Below the pieces are notes generated by a model. It was not told the origin of the DNA. It made no database searches and saw nothing but the letters and a program-made list of their open reading frames with translations. The translations under genes were made by a program, and so were the position numbers. DNA of 64,000 nucleotides from Hyphococcus sp. (GTDB lineage Bacteria; Pseudomonadota; Alphaproteobacteria; Caulobacterales; Parvularculaceae), in the NCBI GenBank assembly GCA_021776245.1, contig JAJFGF010000054.1, positions 186,001 through 250,000 of the forward strand. The letters are read 5' to 3'. Below are positions 35,623 through 44,996 of the stretch, piece after piece. Position 1 is the first letter of the stretch; every line of letters begins with the position of its first letter.

Positions 35623-36885
35623 TCAGCTGAGCCAGTCAGGCATTTGCTCATAGCTGATCATATCTTCAAAACAGGGACGTCTACGGATAATGGCGTGGCG
35701 GGCGCCGCTGACCAGTATTTCAGGGATAAGCGGCCGCGAGTTATATTCTGAGGTTTGCGAGGCGCCATAGGCGCCGGCTGACATCACCGCCACAAGCTCG
35801 CCGGCCTTCAGTTCCGGTAATCGGCGCGCTTGCGCAAATCGGTCGCTGGTTTCGCAAATTGGACCGACCACATCAAAAATGGCGCTGTCCCGATCGGCAT
35901 GCTTTATGACCGGAATGATGTCATGATAGGCGTCATAGAGCGCCGGTCGGATCAAATCATTCATTGCCGCGTCAATGATCAGGAAGCGGCGCTCGTCACC
36001 TTCTTTCACATACAAAACGCGCGAGACCAAAATGCCCGCATTCCCGGCGATCATCCGCCCCGGTTCAAAGATAAGTTGAACGCCCAAAGGCTTTGTCACG
36101 CGTTTAATCATTTGCGCATAGGCGTCGGGATGTGGAGGTGTCGCCCCTTCACCATAAGGGATGCCCAGCCCGCCGCCGAGGTCAAGGCGGTCAATTGTGC
36201 TTCCGTCAGCCCGAAGATCGGCAATCAGTGTTGCAACTTTTTTGAACGCCGCCTCGAAAGGCGCAAGGTCGGCAATCTGCGATCCGATGTGAACATCAAC
36301 GCCTTTAACCTCAATACCGGGCATTTCGCGGGCAGCCAAATAAAGCCCGCGCGCCTGGGACCAGGGGACGCCAAATTTGTTCTCAGCTTTGCCGGTCGAT
36401 ATTTTCTCGTGACCGCCGGCAGCAATATCCGGATTGATTCGCAACGCAACTGGCGCTGTTTTTTTCAAAGCAGCGGCGATTTCGCCAAGCGCGAGAAGTT
36501 CCGGCCCAGACTCAACATTGAACTGATAAATGCCTGCCTCAAGCGCCGCCGTCATTTCGTCTCGGGTCTTGCCGATACCCGAAAAAACAATCTTGTCCGG
36601 TGCGATTCCGGCGCGAAGCGCGCGTTGTAACTCGCCGCCGGAGACAACATCAGCGCCTGCGCCCTCGCTGGCGAGCGTTGACAGGACGGCAATATTGGGA
36701 TTTGCTTTTACCGAATAGGCGACGAGGACGTCGGCGCCGGCAAAGGCGTCCGCAAAAACACGAAAATGCCGCCGCAGGGTTGCTTCGGAGTAAACATAAA
36801 ACGGCGTGCCGAATTCACCGGCAAGCGCTTCAATACCGACATCTTCCGCAAACAGCCGGCCATCATTGTAAGAAAAGTGATGCAA
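35623..36885 (-). CDS. lysA: Diaminopimelate decarboxylase
   Basis: 420 residues. YSVKANPNIAVL contains the PLP Lys; HIGSQIADLAPFEAAF and DLGGGLGIPYGEG are typical, as are the FEPGRMIAGNAGIL phosphate-binding region and CESSDxF-like CETSDRFAQ. It makes lysine from meso-diaminopimelate, the last step of the pathway. It starts at TTG (LHHFSYNDGR is the family N-terminus) only 4 bases after the lptM stop and has no ribosome site of its own, so it is probably translated by coupling. Confidence 0.96.
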   Translation of the reverse strand: MHHFSYNDGRLFAEDVGIEALAGEFGTPFYVYSEATLRRHFRVFADAFAGADVLVAYSVKANPNIAVLSTLASEGAGADVVSGGELQRALRAGIAPDKIVFSGIGKTRDEMTAALEAGIYQFNVESGPELLALGEIAAALKKTAPVALRINPDIAAGGHEKISTGKAENKFGVPWSQARGLYLAAREMPGIEVKGVDVHIGSQIADLAPFEAAFKKVATLIADLRADGSTIDRLDLGGGLGIPYGEGATPPHPDAYAQMIKRVTKPLGVQLIFEPGRMIAGNAGILVSRVLYVKEGDERRFLIIDAAMNDLIRPALYDAYHDIIPVIKHADRDSAIFDVVGPICETSDRFAQARRLPELKAGELVAVMSAGAYGASQTSEYNSRPLIPEILVSGARHAIIRRRPCFEDMISYEQMPDWLS

Positions 36886-36889
36886 TGTT

Positions 36890-37000
36890 TTAGCGCGGGG
36901 CCATCAAGGTTTCTGGTTCTTCCGGCGGCCGCAGAGGGGCTTTCTTGCCGCATGCGGAAACTGCAAATATCAGCGTCATCACAATAATCAGAGCACGCAT
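36890..37000 (-). CDS. lptM: LptM-like small lipoprotein between argH and lysA
   Basis: 36 residues, easily overlooked. The sequence is MRALIIVMTLIFAVSACGKK, followed by a proline-rich tail (APLRPPEEPETLMAPR). The lipobox is VSAC. LptM/YifL lipoproteins assist maturation of the LptD LPS translocon in enterobacteria, and in many proteobacteria they sit immediately upstream of lysA, as here. GGGAG lies seven bases before the ATG. It starts 1 base after the argH stop and ends 4 bases before lysA. Assignment rests on size, lipobox, proline tail and position. Confidence 0.88.
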   Translation of the reverse strand: MRALIIVMTLIFAVSACGKKAPLRPPEEPETLMAPR

Positions 37001-37001
37001 C

Positions 37002-38411
37002 TTAAATCTCCCTGTCCAGTTCTTTCAACCAGCGGCTGGCCTGAGCCTTAACGTTGTCGGGCGCTGCGCCGCCATACGAAGTGCGTGACGCCGCTGAAGC
37101 CGTCGCTGACAACACGTCAAAGATATCCTGAGTGATGCGGGGTTCAACACGCTGCATGTCGGCGAGCGGCAATTCATCGAGCGCCAGGTTTTTGTTTTCC
37201 GCAATGGCGACAATGGCGCCAGTGATATGATGGGCGTCGCGAAACGGGATATTTAAAACGCGCACAAGCCAGTCGGCGAGATCCGTAGCGGTCGAATAAC
37301 CTTCCCCTGCGGCGCTGAGCATACGGGCGTGATCCGCTGTTAGATCGCTGATCATGCCAGTCATCGCCGCAAGCGATAAGGCAAGCGCGTCAATGGCGTC
37401 AAAGGTCGCCGCCTTGTCTTCCTGCATATCCTTGGAATAAGCGAGCGGCAGGCCTTTCATGACGATCAGCAGATTATTGAGGGCGGCGACGATCCTGCCA
37501 GTTTTGGCTCGCACAAGTTCCGCCGCATCGGGATTTCGTTTTTGCGGCATGATCGATGAACCGGTCGAATAGGCGTCGGACAGGCGGACAAAACCAAATT
37601 GCGACGATGTCCAAAAGACGATTTCTTCGGCAAGCCGTGAAAGGTGAATTCCTGTAATTGCGGCAGCCGACAGCGTCTCAATAGCAAAGTCGCGGGATGA
37701 TACAGCATCGAGCGAATTCGCAGATGGTCGATCAAAGCCGAGCGCTTGCGCGGTCGCATTGCGGTCAATCGGAAACGAGGTGCCGGCAAGCGCTGCTGCG
37801 CCAAGCGGACATTCGTTCATTCGTTTTTGCGCATCGGCAAAACGGCTGGCGTCGCGGGCGAACATTTCCACATAAGCAAGCAGATGATGGCCGAATGTGA
37901 TCGGCTGTGCGATTTGCAGATGTGTAAAACCGGGCATTACGAAATTCGCATGGGTTTCGGCTTTTTTCGCCAGCGCGCGCATCAGTGCTTTAAGGGCTTG
38001 TTCCAATTCATCACACGCGCCGCGAACCCACAGTCTGAAATCCGTTGCAACCTGATCATTGCGTGAACGCGCTGTGTGCAACCGCCCCGCCGTTTCGCCG
38101 ATAATTACCTTCAGGCGCGCCTCGATATTCATATGAATATCTTCAAGAGCGGCAGAAAACTTGAACTCCCCGCGTTCGATCTCGCCGGCAATCTGATCAA
38201 GTCCGGCAATAATCGTCTTGGCGTCATCTGTTGAAATAATTCCGGCCCCGGCAAGCATGGCGGCATGCGCCTTCGATCCAGCGATGTCCTCACGCCAAAG
38301 CCTCTTGTCGATATCGATAGAAGCGTTAATCTCTTCCATGATCGCAGCGGGCCCACGGGAAAATCGCCCGCCCCACATTTGGTTTTCTTGATCTTTGGTC
38401 TTGTCTGCCAT
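37002..38411 (-). CDS. argH: Argininosuccinate lyase
   Basis: 469 residues, the usual length. [10 protein letters not shown] at the N-terminus, [31 protein letters not shown] and the signature [16 protein letters not shown] are diagnostic. It cleaves argininosuccinate to arginine and fumarate. It begins the argH-lptM-lysA unit and is divergent from the TlpA-like gene with only 31 bases between the two starts, so the promoters must overlap. Confidence 0.97.
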   Translation of the reverse strand: MADKTKDQENQMWGGRFSRGPAAIMEEINASIDIDKRLWREDIAGSKAHAAMLAGAGIISTDDAKTIIAGLDQIAGEIERGEFKFSAALEDIHMNIEARLKVIIGETAGRLHTARSRNDQVATDFRLWVRGACDELEQALKALMRALAKKAETHANFVMPGFTHLQIAQPITFGHHLLAYVEMFARDASRFADAQKRMNECPLGAAALAGTSFPIDRNATAQALGFDRPSANSLDAVSSRDFAIETLSAAAITGIHLSRLAEEIVFWTSSQFGFVRLSDAYSTGSSIMPQKRNPDAAELVRAKTGRIVAALNNLLIVMKGLPLAYSKDMQEDKAATFDAIDALALSLAAMTGMISDLTADHARMLSAAGEGYSTATDLADWLVRVLNIPFRDAHHITGAIVAIAENKNLALDELPLADMQRVEPRITQDIFDVLSATASAASRTSYGGAAPDNVKAQASRWLKELDREI

Positions 38412-38442
38412 GGCCTAATATCTGACGTGTCGGGAGTTTGCT

Positions 38443-39048
38443 TTGGAAGTCATTAAACAACCACGCTTTTGGCTGCTGATCTGGGGCGGCCTAGGCGCAG
38501 TGCTTCTCCTCTACGTTATTATTGCCGCCAGCGTCCAGCCGCGTTCCGGCGAGGCGCCTTCAGCGCTTAGTCACGACCGCGCTCTATTACGCGGGGAGAT
38601 GGCGGATTTTGAATATGCCTACCTGCCGCGAGGGGCGCCGACGGTCGCGTTTCAACATGGCGGAGAAAACGTTACGCTCGCGGACTTTCGCGGCAAAACG
38701 GTTTTGGTCAATTTCTGGGCGACATGGTGTTTGCCGTGCCTGAAAGAACTGCCTTCGCTTGATGCGCTTGAGGGATTGCTGGGCGGCGATAATTTCCAGG
38801 TGGTGGCGATCGCCGCCGATCCGCGAGGACCCGAGGCGGCGCAGACCTATCTTGACCGTCTTGAGATTAAACATCTGAAACTTTATGCCGATCCGAACCT
38901 TCGGCTGGCGAGTGCGATTGGCGGCGCCAACATACTCCCGATCAGCATTCTTTATGACGCGAATGGTCGCGAGATCGGCCGTCTAGTCGGCGAAGCGGAT
39001 TGGGCGAGCGCCGAGGCGCTGCGAATGATGCGGTCCGCCCGGCAATGA
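38443..39048 (+). CDS. TlpA-like membrane-anchored thioredoxin
   Basis: 201 residues from a TTG at 38443 (GGGAG upstream). One N-terminal helix ([20 protein letters not shown]) anchors a periplasmic thioredoxin domain. The active site is [18 protein letters not shown] (WCLPC), with a cis-Pro in [11 protein letters not shown]. TlpA/ResA proteins reduce apo-cytochrome or Cu-site cysteines. The window also holds a cytochrome c oxidase cluster, but 15 kb away, so a link is only possible. It is divergent from argH. Confidence 0.88.
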   Translation: MEVIKQPRFWLLIWGGLGAVLLLYVIIAASVQPRSGEAPSALSHDRALLRGEMADFEYAYLPRGAPTVAFQHGGENVTLADFRGKTVLVNFWATWCLPCLKELPSLDALEGLLGGDNFQVVAIAADPRGPEAAQTYLDRLEIKHLKLYADPNLRLASAIGGANILPISILYDANGREIGRLVGEADWASAEALRMMRSARQ

Positions 39049-39142
39049 TGACTTGCTAACGCATGTGGGAAACGCATAGGACTGGGCGATTGGATTTACC
39101 GGGCGCAGCGCCTTTCTATCTATTGTCGAGGGAGAAATATTC

Positions 39143-40894
39143 ATGACATTGTTCAAGCCGAACGCTGCGGGCGTATTGCTCGCTGGCCTTGCCGCACTTT
39201 CGCTGATTTCCTGCGGCCAGAAAGACAAGGCTGAGGGCCCCCGTTCGGAAACAAGCGCGCAGGCTGCAAAGGCCAACGCCGCCTCGCCGCTCGACAAAGA
39301 TTTTCGTCTGAAAGAAGCAGCGCCCCTTGATGTCGATGTTTTTTTTGCATTGATGCCCAAAAAATCGCGGCCGACTTATGAAAGCGCCGAATTTGACAAG
39401 AAACTCGGCGCGACCGTGGTCAATAATTTGCGTTTTGCCGACGCCAATGACGGTGAGGGCGTAACGGTTGAGCGGGCGGAGTTTTACGGCGTCGATATGG
39501 ATGCGATTGAACGTATCAGTTCCGCTGGAGATAATGCGGAGGGCGCGGAAACAGAAAATTCCGCCGAGCTGGCGCGAAGGCTCACATTTGGAGACTTATC
39601 AGCAGCAAACGGCCCTTTCGAGACGGTTATTCAAAAAGTGCGTTTGCTGAATGTCACGACCGAGGGATTCGATGACGAGGCGGCGCCAGAGATTAAAATT
39701 GGCGGCATTGAAGTCGATCAGCTGCAAATTCGCCAGGGCGGTCTGCGTCCCTACGGCATTGGTAATATGCCTGCGGGTTATATAAACTCAGTGAACGTCG
39801 CAGGCCTCTATTTCAAAGACATATCTGTAATTGCCGAAGGCGATGAGGCCGGCGCAATCAGCTTTGCGGCGCCTGACCTGCGGTTTGTAGGTATCGGCGG
39901 CGGCAAGCTCAACACCATAATTGCGAATGATTTTGAATATGAAATGACGCAGACAGATGCATCGCGCGCGATGATGCTGCAGTCGATGGGCCCCCAGGCG
40001 GGATTTTTGTTAAACGGCCCTTTGGGCGCATTCATCGCCCCCGAAAACCAGCGTGTGAAGATGAAATCCTTCGCCTGGCGCGGTATTGACTTTTCAGGGC
40101 TCCTCTCTTTTGCCCTGAGAGGCGAAGAACCGCCGTTAACGGCTGAAGATCTGATCGATCTGGGAACTGTGACAGCTGCGGATATGGAAACATTTATTGC
40201 CGGCAAACGGGCGGCAATCATCAAAGAAGCAACCGTCAGCGCCGCAGAATTTACCTGGCTGGTTCCCTCAAAAATTCGTGCTGATTCAAAAGGCGCCATC
40301 TATGATTTCACCGCTTATGTGCCGGATACAGAAGAAGCGATGCTTGCGACTATCAGAGAGCACGGCCTCGATGACGTCAAAGGCGATGGATATATCGAGT
40401 GGGTCTGGAACGCCGACAATGGGGCCGCAGATTTTGACTATGTCGTGAATATGGATGGTCTGGCGGATCTTTCCATTGCGCTCGGATTTGCTGGTCTTGA
40501 TTTAGACGAAATGGGCGCCGCTATGGCGGAAGGCGAGAGCGATGTTGTTTCGACCCATGGCGCGTTCAAGAGTTTCTCATTCAATATTACGGACGACAAA
40601 GCGCTTGATGCGATTTTCGCCCTGGCTGCCCTGCAAATGGGCGGTTCCGGCGAGGATCTGCGGCTGTCGGCGCCGGCGATGATCCGGCTATCCGGGGCGC
40701 AGGCTGCGCAAATGAATCCACGCATCTCCAATTACGTCAATGCGCTCGCCGATTTTATCGCAAAAGGCGGCGCGCTGGAAATCAGCGCAAAACCCGCTGA
40801 GCCCGTGGCTTTTACAACGCTCGAATCGACTGGAAACCGCGCGCCACAAACGCTGCCGGATGTTCTTGAACTGGACGTGACGCACAACGAATAA
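39143..40894 (+). CDS. Lipoprotein of unknown function, 583 aa
   Basis: 583 residues with a lipoprotein signal (ALSLISCGQ lipobox) and GAGGGAG upstream. No family is recognised. The mature protein is rich in Asp/Glu and Ala, with alternating beta segments such as EYESAEFDKKLGATVVNNLRF, VSAAEFTWLVPSKIR and VNMDGLADLSIALGFAGL. It resembles the repeated, outward-facing beta patterns seen in DUF2125/AsmA-like envelope proteins, but only loosely. It follows the TlpA-like gene by 94 bases. A terminator follows at 40919. Confidence 0.85.
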   Translation: MTLFKPNAAGVLLAGLAALSLISCGQKDKAEGPRSETSAQAAKANAASPLDKDFRLKEAAPLDVDVFFALMPKKSRPTYESAEFDKKLGATVVNNLRFADANDGEGVTVERAEFYGVDMDAIERISSAGDNAEGAETENSAELARRLTFGDLSAANGPFETVIQKVRLLNVTTEGFDDEAAPEIKIGGIEVDQLQIRQGGLRPYGIGNMPAGYINSVNVAGLYFKDISVIAEGDEAGAISFAAPDLRFVGIGGGKLNTIIANDFEYEMTQTDASRAMMLQSMGPQAGFLLNGPLGAFIAPENQRVKMKSFAWRGIDFSGLLSFALRGEEPPLTAEDLIDLGTVTAADMETFIAGKRAAIIKEATVSAAEFTWLVPSKIRADSKGAIYDFTAYVPDTEEAMLATIREHGLDDVKGDGYIEWVWNADNGAADFDYVVNMDGLADLSIALGFAGLDLDEMGAAMAEGESDVVSTHGAFKSFSFNITDDKALDAIFALAALQMGGSGEDLRLSAPAMIRLSGAQAAQMNPRISNYVNALADFIAKGGALEISAKPAEPVAFTTLESTGNRAPQTLPDVLELDVTHNE

Positions 40895-40918
40895 AGCGCG
40901 CAACACAATAAACGGAAT

Positions 40919-40945
40919 ACGGCCGCCCCATGGGCGGCCGTTTTT
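40919..40945 (+). terminator. Intrinsic terminator after the 583-aa lipoprotein gene
   Basis: A 10-bp stem ACGGCCGCCC / GGGCGGCCGT with a CAT loop followed by TTTTT. It starts 25 bases after the stop. Confidence 0.9.
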
Positions 40946-40959
40946 CGTTTAAGTTTATT

Positions 40960-41163
40960 TTAGTCGTTGAGAATAAATGTGAGTTTGAGGATCACGCGAT
41001 ATTCTTTGATCTTGCCATTTTCAAGGATTAACGATTGATCCTTAACCCAGGCGCCCTCGACATTTTTGAGCGTCTTGTTTGCGCGCTCTATGCCTGTCTC
41101 AATCGCGTCCTGAAAACTCTTGCGCGACCCGCTGATAATTTCAGTGATCCGTGCAACTGCCAT
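40960..41163 (-). CDS. Dodecin-family flavin-binding protein
   Basis: 67 residues from the ATG at 41163, which has an excellent GGAGG seven bases upstream; a longer frame to 41202 is not needed. The pattern (AVARITEIISGSRKSFQDAI, then EGAWVKDQSLILENGKIKEY) is that of dodecins, including the flavin-stacking Trp. Dodecins form dodecamers that store riboflavin/FMN or CoA. It is near the terminator of the convergent lipoprotein gene. Confidence 0.93.
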   Translation of the reverse strand: MAVARITEIISGSRKSFQDAIETGIERANKTLKNVEGAWVKDQSLILENGKIKEYRVILKLTFILND

Positions 41164-41204
41164 TTGAAGCCTCCGATTTGTTGAGCGTAATCTGGAATGC
41201 AACC

Positions 41205-42083
41205 CTATCGCGTCGGCGTTGGCGCCGCGCCGGAATAATCATAGAAGCCGCGACCGGTTTTTTTGCCGAGCCAGCCCGCCTCGACATATTTTACAAGCAG
41301 CGGGCAGGGGCGGTATTTGGTGTCGGCAAGGCCCTCGTAAAGCACCTGCATAATTGCGAGGCAGGTGTCGAGGCCGATAAAATCGGCGAGTTCCAAGGGC
41401 CCCATCGGGTGGTTGGCGCCAAGCTTGAGGCCTGTGTCGATCGATTCCACCGAACCGACGCCCTCATAAAGCGTATAAATCGCTTCATTGATCATCGGCA
41501 TCAGCACGCGATTGACAATAAAGGCCGGAAAATCTTCCGACACCGCCATGGTTTTGCCAAGGCTTTGGACCAGCGTCTTTGTCGTTTCAAAAGTTTCCTT
41601 TGACGTTGCGATGCCTCGGATCACTTCAACGAGTTTCATCACCGGCGCCGGATTCATGAAATGCAGACCGATAAATTTTTCTGGCCGGTCCGTTGAGGAC
41701 GCCAGACCGGTGATCGAAATGGATGACGTATTGGATGCCATGATGGCGTCTTTGTTGAGCGTTTTTGAAAGTGTTCCAAAAATCTCTTTTTTAACAGCCT
41801 GATTTTCGATCGCCGCTTCGACAACGAGATCGCAATCAGCAAGCGCCGGGAAATCGCCAGCGGGATTAATCCGGGCCAATGCCGTTTTCGCAGCATCGCT
41901 TTTGATCATGGCCTTTGCTACCTGGCGGCCAAGATTACCCTCAATGACGCCAAGCGCCGCGGTGATGCGCTCACCGTCAATGTCGTTCAACAAAACATCA
42001 TAGCCGTTAAGCGCAAAGACATGCGCGATGCCGTTTCCCATCTGGCCAGCGCCAATCACGCCAATCGTTTTGATGTCCGCCAT
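41205..42083 (-). CDS. 3-hydroxybutyryl-CoA dehydrogenase
   Basis: 292 residues from the ATG at 42083 (GAGGAG upstream); a longer frame to 42125 is rejected. The NAD fold begins IGVIGAGQMGNGIAHVFA, the catalytic region is FIGLHFMNPAPVMKLVEVI, and LGANHPMGPLELADFIGLD is conserved. It oxidises (S)-3-hydroxybutyryl-CoA to acetoacetyl-CoA in beta-oxidation or butyrate/PHB metabolism. The etfAB genes lie less than 1 kb upstream on the same strand and fit fatty-acid oxidation. Confidence 0.94.
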   Translation of the reverse strand: MADIKTIGVIGAGQMGNGIAHVFALNGYDVLLNDIDGERITAALGVIEGNLGRQVAKAMIKSDAAKTALARINPAGDFPALADCDLVVEAAIENQAVKKEIFGTLSKTLNKDAIMASNTSSISITGLASSTDRPEKFIGLHFMNPAPVMKLVEVIRGIATSKETFETTKTLVQSLGKTMAVSEDFPAFIVNRVLMPMINEAIYTLYEGVGSVESIDTGLKLGANHPMGPLELADFIGLDTCLAIMQVLYEGLADTKYRPCPLLVKYVEAGWLGKKTGRGFYDYSGAAPTPTR

Positions 42084-42161
42084 AGCTCGCTCCTCAATGC
42101 GGGCGCGAATACTGCACCGCAACATGATGTGGAGGCAAGCCTAGAGTGCGGCGGATGACGA

Positions 42162-42632
42162 TTATGACGCGCGCGTGATCTCCGCGGCGAAACAGCCATG
42201 CATGGCGTTATGGGCGTGGATATAGGCGGCGTCGGGATTCTTAAACGCCTGGTCTATTTTGAATGCCAGCGCGCCGGAAAGGTCAAGATCAGCGCCGATC
42301 AGCATGCCGTCCTTGTCAAAGATCCTGAGCGCAACGGGGCGCCCCCTGAGCGCCGGCGGCAGGTCGTTTGCGACGGTGCGCGTCTGTTTTGCGTCTTCTC
42401 GCACATAGATCGCATAGGATGATCGATAGGGCGTCTGTGCTTTGTGGCTTTCGTAATTGAACAACAAAACAGTTTCCCCGGGCGCAGCGTCCTCAAGCGT
42501 TATGCGGCAAGGGTAGCCCGGTTTGGCGTCGGCCGTTTTTCGGATAACGCCGCGTTTTTTAAGGTCGTCATCAGGAAGCCCGAAAAGCGGCCTGAACTGT
42601 TCAACGGGAAGACCGGAAATAATAAATGACAT
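42162..42632 (-). CDS. DUF1203 family protein
   Basis: 156 residues. The pattern YPCRITLEDAAPGETVLLFNYESHKAQTPYRSSYAIYVRE and the C-terminal AYIHAHNAMHGCFAAEI are typical of DUF1203, a cytoplasmic family of unknown function. It is separated from etfA by a terminator, so it has its own promoter. Confidence 0.9.
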   Translation of the reverse strand: MSFIISGLPVEQFRPLFGLPDDDLKKRGVIRKTADAKPGYPCRITLEDAAPGETVLLFNYESHKAQTPYRSSYAIYVREDAKQTRTVANDLPPALRGRPVALRIFDKDGMLIGADLDLSGALAFKIDQAFKNPDAAYIHAHNAMHGCFAAEITRAS

Positions 42633-42715
42633 GAGATCGTTCCTTTTCTACTGGAACGCTTATTGCGGCGGGCTGGAGTTAAAACGACCCGGTTCTTGCG
42701 CTGTTGGTTATTCGT

Positions 42716-42742
42716 AAAAAAAGGCCCGCTGTGGCGGGCCTT
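42716..42742 (-). terminator. Intrinsic terminator after etfA
   Basis: A 9-bp stem AAGGCCCGC / GCGGGCCTT with a TGTG loop. On the minus strand it continues into seven Ts. It lies between etfA and the DUF1203 gene. Confidence 0.85.
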
Positions 42743-42761
42743 AATAGTATTTTTCAGCGCC

Positions 42762-42850
42762 TAGATCATCGGGCGATTAGATGGAATCGACCGATGATCT
42801 AAATTATAGGCTGCGCGCCGGGTTTTGCGAAAAACCGGTAGCCACTTTTT
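42762..42850. repeat. Dispersed inverted repeat
   Basis: TAGATCATCGG at 42762-42772 pairs perfectly with CCGATGATCTA at 42791-42801, followed by GGTTTTGCGAAAAACCGGTA and CCACTTTTT. The second part matches the core at 35524-35550. It is an intergenic repeat of the same group, located downstream of etfA. Confidence 0.55.
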
Positions 42851-42871
42851 CGCCCGGCGCTATTGGCGAGA

Positions 42872-43801
42872 TCAAAGCGCTTCATTCAATTCCGGCAGCG
42901 CCTTGAAGAGGTCCGCGACGAGGCCGTAATCAGCAACCTGAAAGATCGGCGCTTCTTCGTCCTTGTTGATAGCGACAATGACTTTCGAATCTTTCATACC
43001 CGCCAGGTGCTGGATCGCGCCGGAAATGCCGACAGCAATGTAAAGCTCCGGCGCCACGACCTTGCCGGTCTGGCCGACTTGATAATCATTTGGCACATAA
43101 CCGGCATCGACCGCAGCGCGCGAAGCACCGACCGCTGCGCCGAGCTTGTCGGCGATCGGGAAAATATATTGTTCGAAATTCTCATAGGAACCGAGCGCGC
43201 GGCCGCCGGAAATAACAATCTTTGCGCCGCTTAGCTCTGGACGTTCTGATTTGGTGAGCTCCTCGCCGACAAATTCAGAAAGGCCGGGATTGTGTGCAGC
43301 GCTGACAGTTTCAACGCTTGCAGCGCCGCCGTCTTCCGCCGCTTTGAACCCGGTAGCGCGCACGGTGATGATCTTCTTGGCGTCGCTGGACTTCACCGTC
43401 TGCATGGCGTTGCCCGCATAGATCGGTCGCACAAATGTGTCAGGCGCTTCGACGGCGACAATTTCCGAGATCTGCATCACATCGAGCAGGGCCGCGACGC
43501 GCGGCATCACATTTTTGCCCGTCGTATCTGCTGATTTGAGGATCGCATCGTAATTTCCCGCAACTGACACGATCAGCGCGGCGAAATTTTCCGCGAGGCG
43601 ATTGGCGTATTGGGCGTCATCTGCGTGAAGCACTTTGCGAACGCCGGCGATCTTTGCTGCGGCTTGCGCCACGCCGCCGGCATTTTCACCCGCCACAAGA
43701 ATATCGACGTCGCCGCCGATCGCCTGTGCCGCCGTAACGGTTTTGTGCGTGGAATCGCTCAACGCTGCATTGTGATGATCGGCAATTACCAAAACACTCA
43801 T
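42872..43801 (-). CDS. etfA: Electron transfer flavoprotein subunit alpha
   Basis: 309 residues. The C-terminal FAD domain contains [43 protein letters not shown] and [29 protein letters not shown]. With EtfB it carries electrons from acyl-CoA dehydrogenases to ETF-ubiquinone oxidoreductase. The start overlaps the etfB stop by 4 bases (ATGA). Confidence 0.97.
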   Translation of the reverse strand: MSVLVIADHHNAALSDSTHKTVTAAQAIGGDVDILVAGENAGGVAQAAAKIAGVRKVLHADDAQYANRLAENFAALIVSVAGNYDAILKSADTTGKNVMPRVAALLDVMQISEIVAVEAPDTFVRPIYAGNAMQTVKSSDAKKIITVRATGFKAAEDGGAASVETVSAAHNPGLSEFVGEELTKSERPELSGAKIVISGGRALGSYENFEQYIFPIADKLGAAVGASRAAVDAGYVPNDYQVGQTGKVVAPELYIAVGISGAIQHLAGMKDSKVIVAINKDEEAPIFQVADYGLVADLFKALPELNEAL

Positions 43802-44550
43802 GAGAGCACTCCCGCTTCGTTTTTGAGTTTATCGACAAGTTCGGCGACGGTTTCCACTTTGACGCCGGCTTCGCGTTTCGGCGGCTCGGCGACTTTCAGC
43901 GTTTCAAGGCGGGGGGCGATATCAACGCCGAAGTCTCCGGGCTCTTTTACGTCTAGCGGTTTTTTCTTGGCCTTCATGATATTTGGCAGCGACGCATAAC
44001 GCGGTTCGTTCAGGCGAAGATCGGTGGTGACAATCGCCGGTAATTTCAGAGCAATCGTCTGCAGGCCGCCGTCGATTTCACGCGTGACGTTCAAGGTCCC
44101 GTCTTTTTTCTCCAGCTTCGATGCAAATGTCCCTTGCGCCCAACCGAGAAGCGCTGCGAGCATTTGCCCGGTCTGATTTGAATCATCGTCGATCGCCTGT
44201 TTGCCGAGAATGATAAGCTCCGGGCCCTCTTCGGCAGCGACGGCTTTTAAAAGCTTGGCGACGCCGAGAGGCTCAACCTCTTGATCGGTCTTGATCAGGA
44301 TGCCGCGATCGGCGCCCATCGCCAAGGCCTGACGGATCTGGTCCTGGGCTTTTTCCGGCCCGATGGAGATAGCGACGATTTCCGTTGCGACGCCTGCTTC
44401 TTTCAGGCGGATCGCCTCTTCAACGGCGATCTCGTCAAACGGATTCATGGACATTTTGACGTTAGCGAGATCGACACCGGTCTGATCCGATTTGACGCGG
44501 ACCTTCACATTGTAATCGATCACGCGTTTGACAGGCACGAGGACTTTCAT
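43798..44550 (-). CDS. etfB: Electron transfer flavoprotein subunit beta
   Basis: 250 residues from the ATG at 44550, which has GGAG upstream; a longer frame to 44601 is rejected. [58 protein letters not shown] and the C-terminal [23 protein letters not shown] are hallmarks. It binds AMP and pairs with EtfA. Confidence 0.97.
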   Translation of the reverse strand: MKVLVPVKRVIDYNVKVRVKSDQTGVDLANVKMSMNPFDEIAVEEAIRLKEAGVATEIVAISIGPEKAQDQIRQALAMGADRGILIKTDQEVEPLGVAKLLKAVAAEEGPELIILGKQAIDDDSNQTGQMLAALLGWAQGTFASKLEKKDGTLNVTREIDGGLQTIALKLPAIVTTDLRLNEPRYASLPNIMKAKKKPLDVKEPGDFGVDIAPRLETLKVAEPPKREAGVKVETVAELVDKLKNEAGVLS

Positions 44551-44700
44551 TGACGGCTCCTTGCGCGGCCCAGCGAGCGCGGCGCGGCGAAATGGACCCA
44601 TGTTTGAGCCCGATAAAATTCGCGCGGACCATAACGAGACGGCCAGAGGCTTTCAATGCACTATGGCGCCGGGCGCGAGGGATTAGAAAGCGGTTCTAAA

Positions 44701-44907
44701 TTAGCCGCCGCCTTTGCCGGCAAGCCACAGGAATAGCATCATCAGACCAACGGCTATGGCTTGCGCGGCGACCCGCAGGCGCATCAGCCTGTTGGCGTTT
44801 TCCTTGGCGAAAGCGCCGCCCCTGGCAAGGGAATAGATTCCAAGCCCGAGGATGATCACGACCGCGGCAAGCGCAATGGGAATCAGAAAGAAAACAAATC
44901 CGCTCAT
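44701..44907 (-). CDS. HIG1-domain (twin transmembrane) small protein
   Basis: 68 residues from the ATG at 44907 (AAGG upstream). Two helices: FVFFLIPIALAAVVIILGLGIYSL and VAAQAIAVGLMMLFLWLAG, joined by NRLMRLRVAAQ, the HIG1 signature. Mitochondrial HIG1 proteins associate with cytochrome oxidase. It is upstream of etfBA on the same strand, a common alphaproteobacterial arrangement. Confidence 0.85.
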   Translation of the reverse strand: MSGFVFFLIPIALAAVVIILGLGIYSLARGGAFAKENANRLMRLRVAAQAIAVGLMMLFLWLAGKGGG

Positions 44908-44996
44908 AAAGAAGGCCTTTTCATCGGCCAATATCACACGAAAGCTTTCCTGTCATTGCTTCACGCGCGTTGGCCGCAGGCGTCGGCGGGCCGCCC

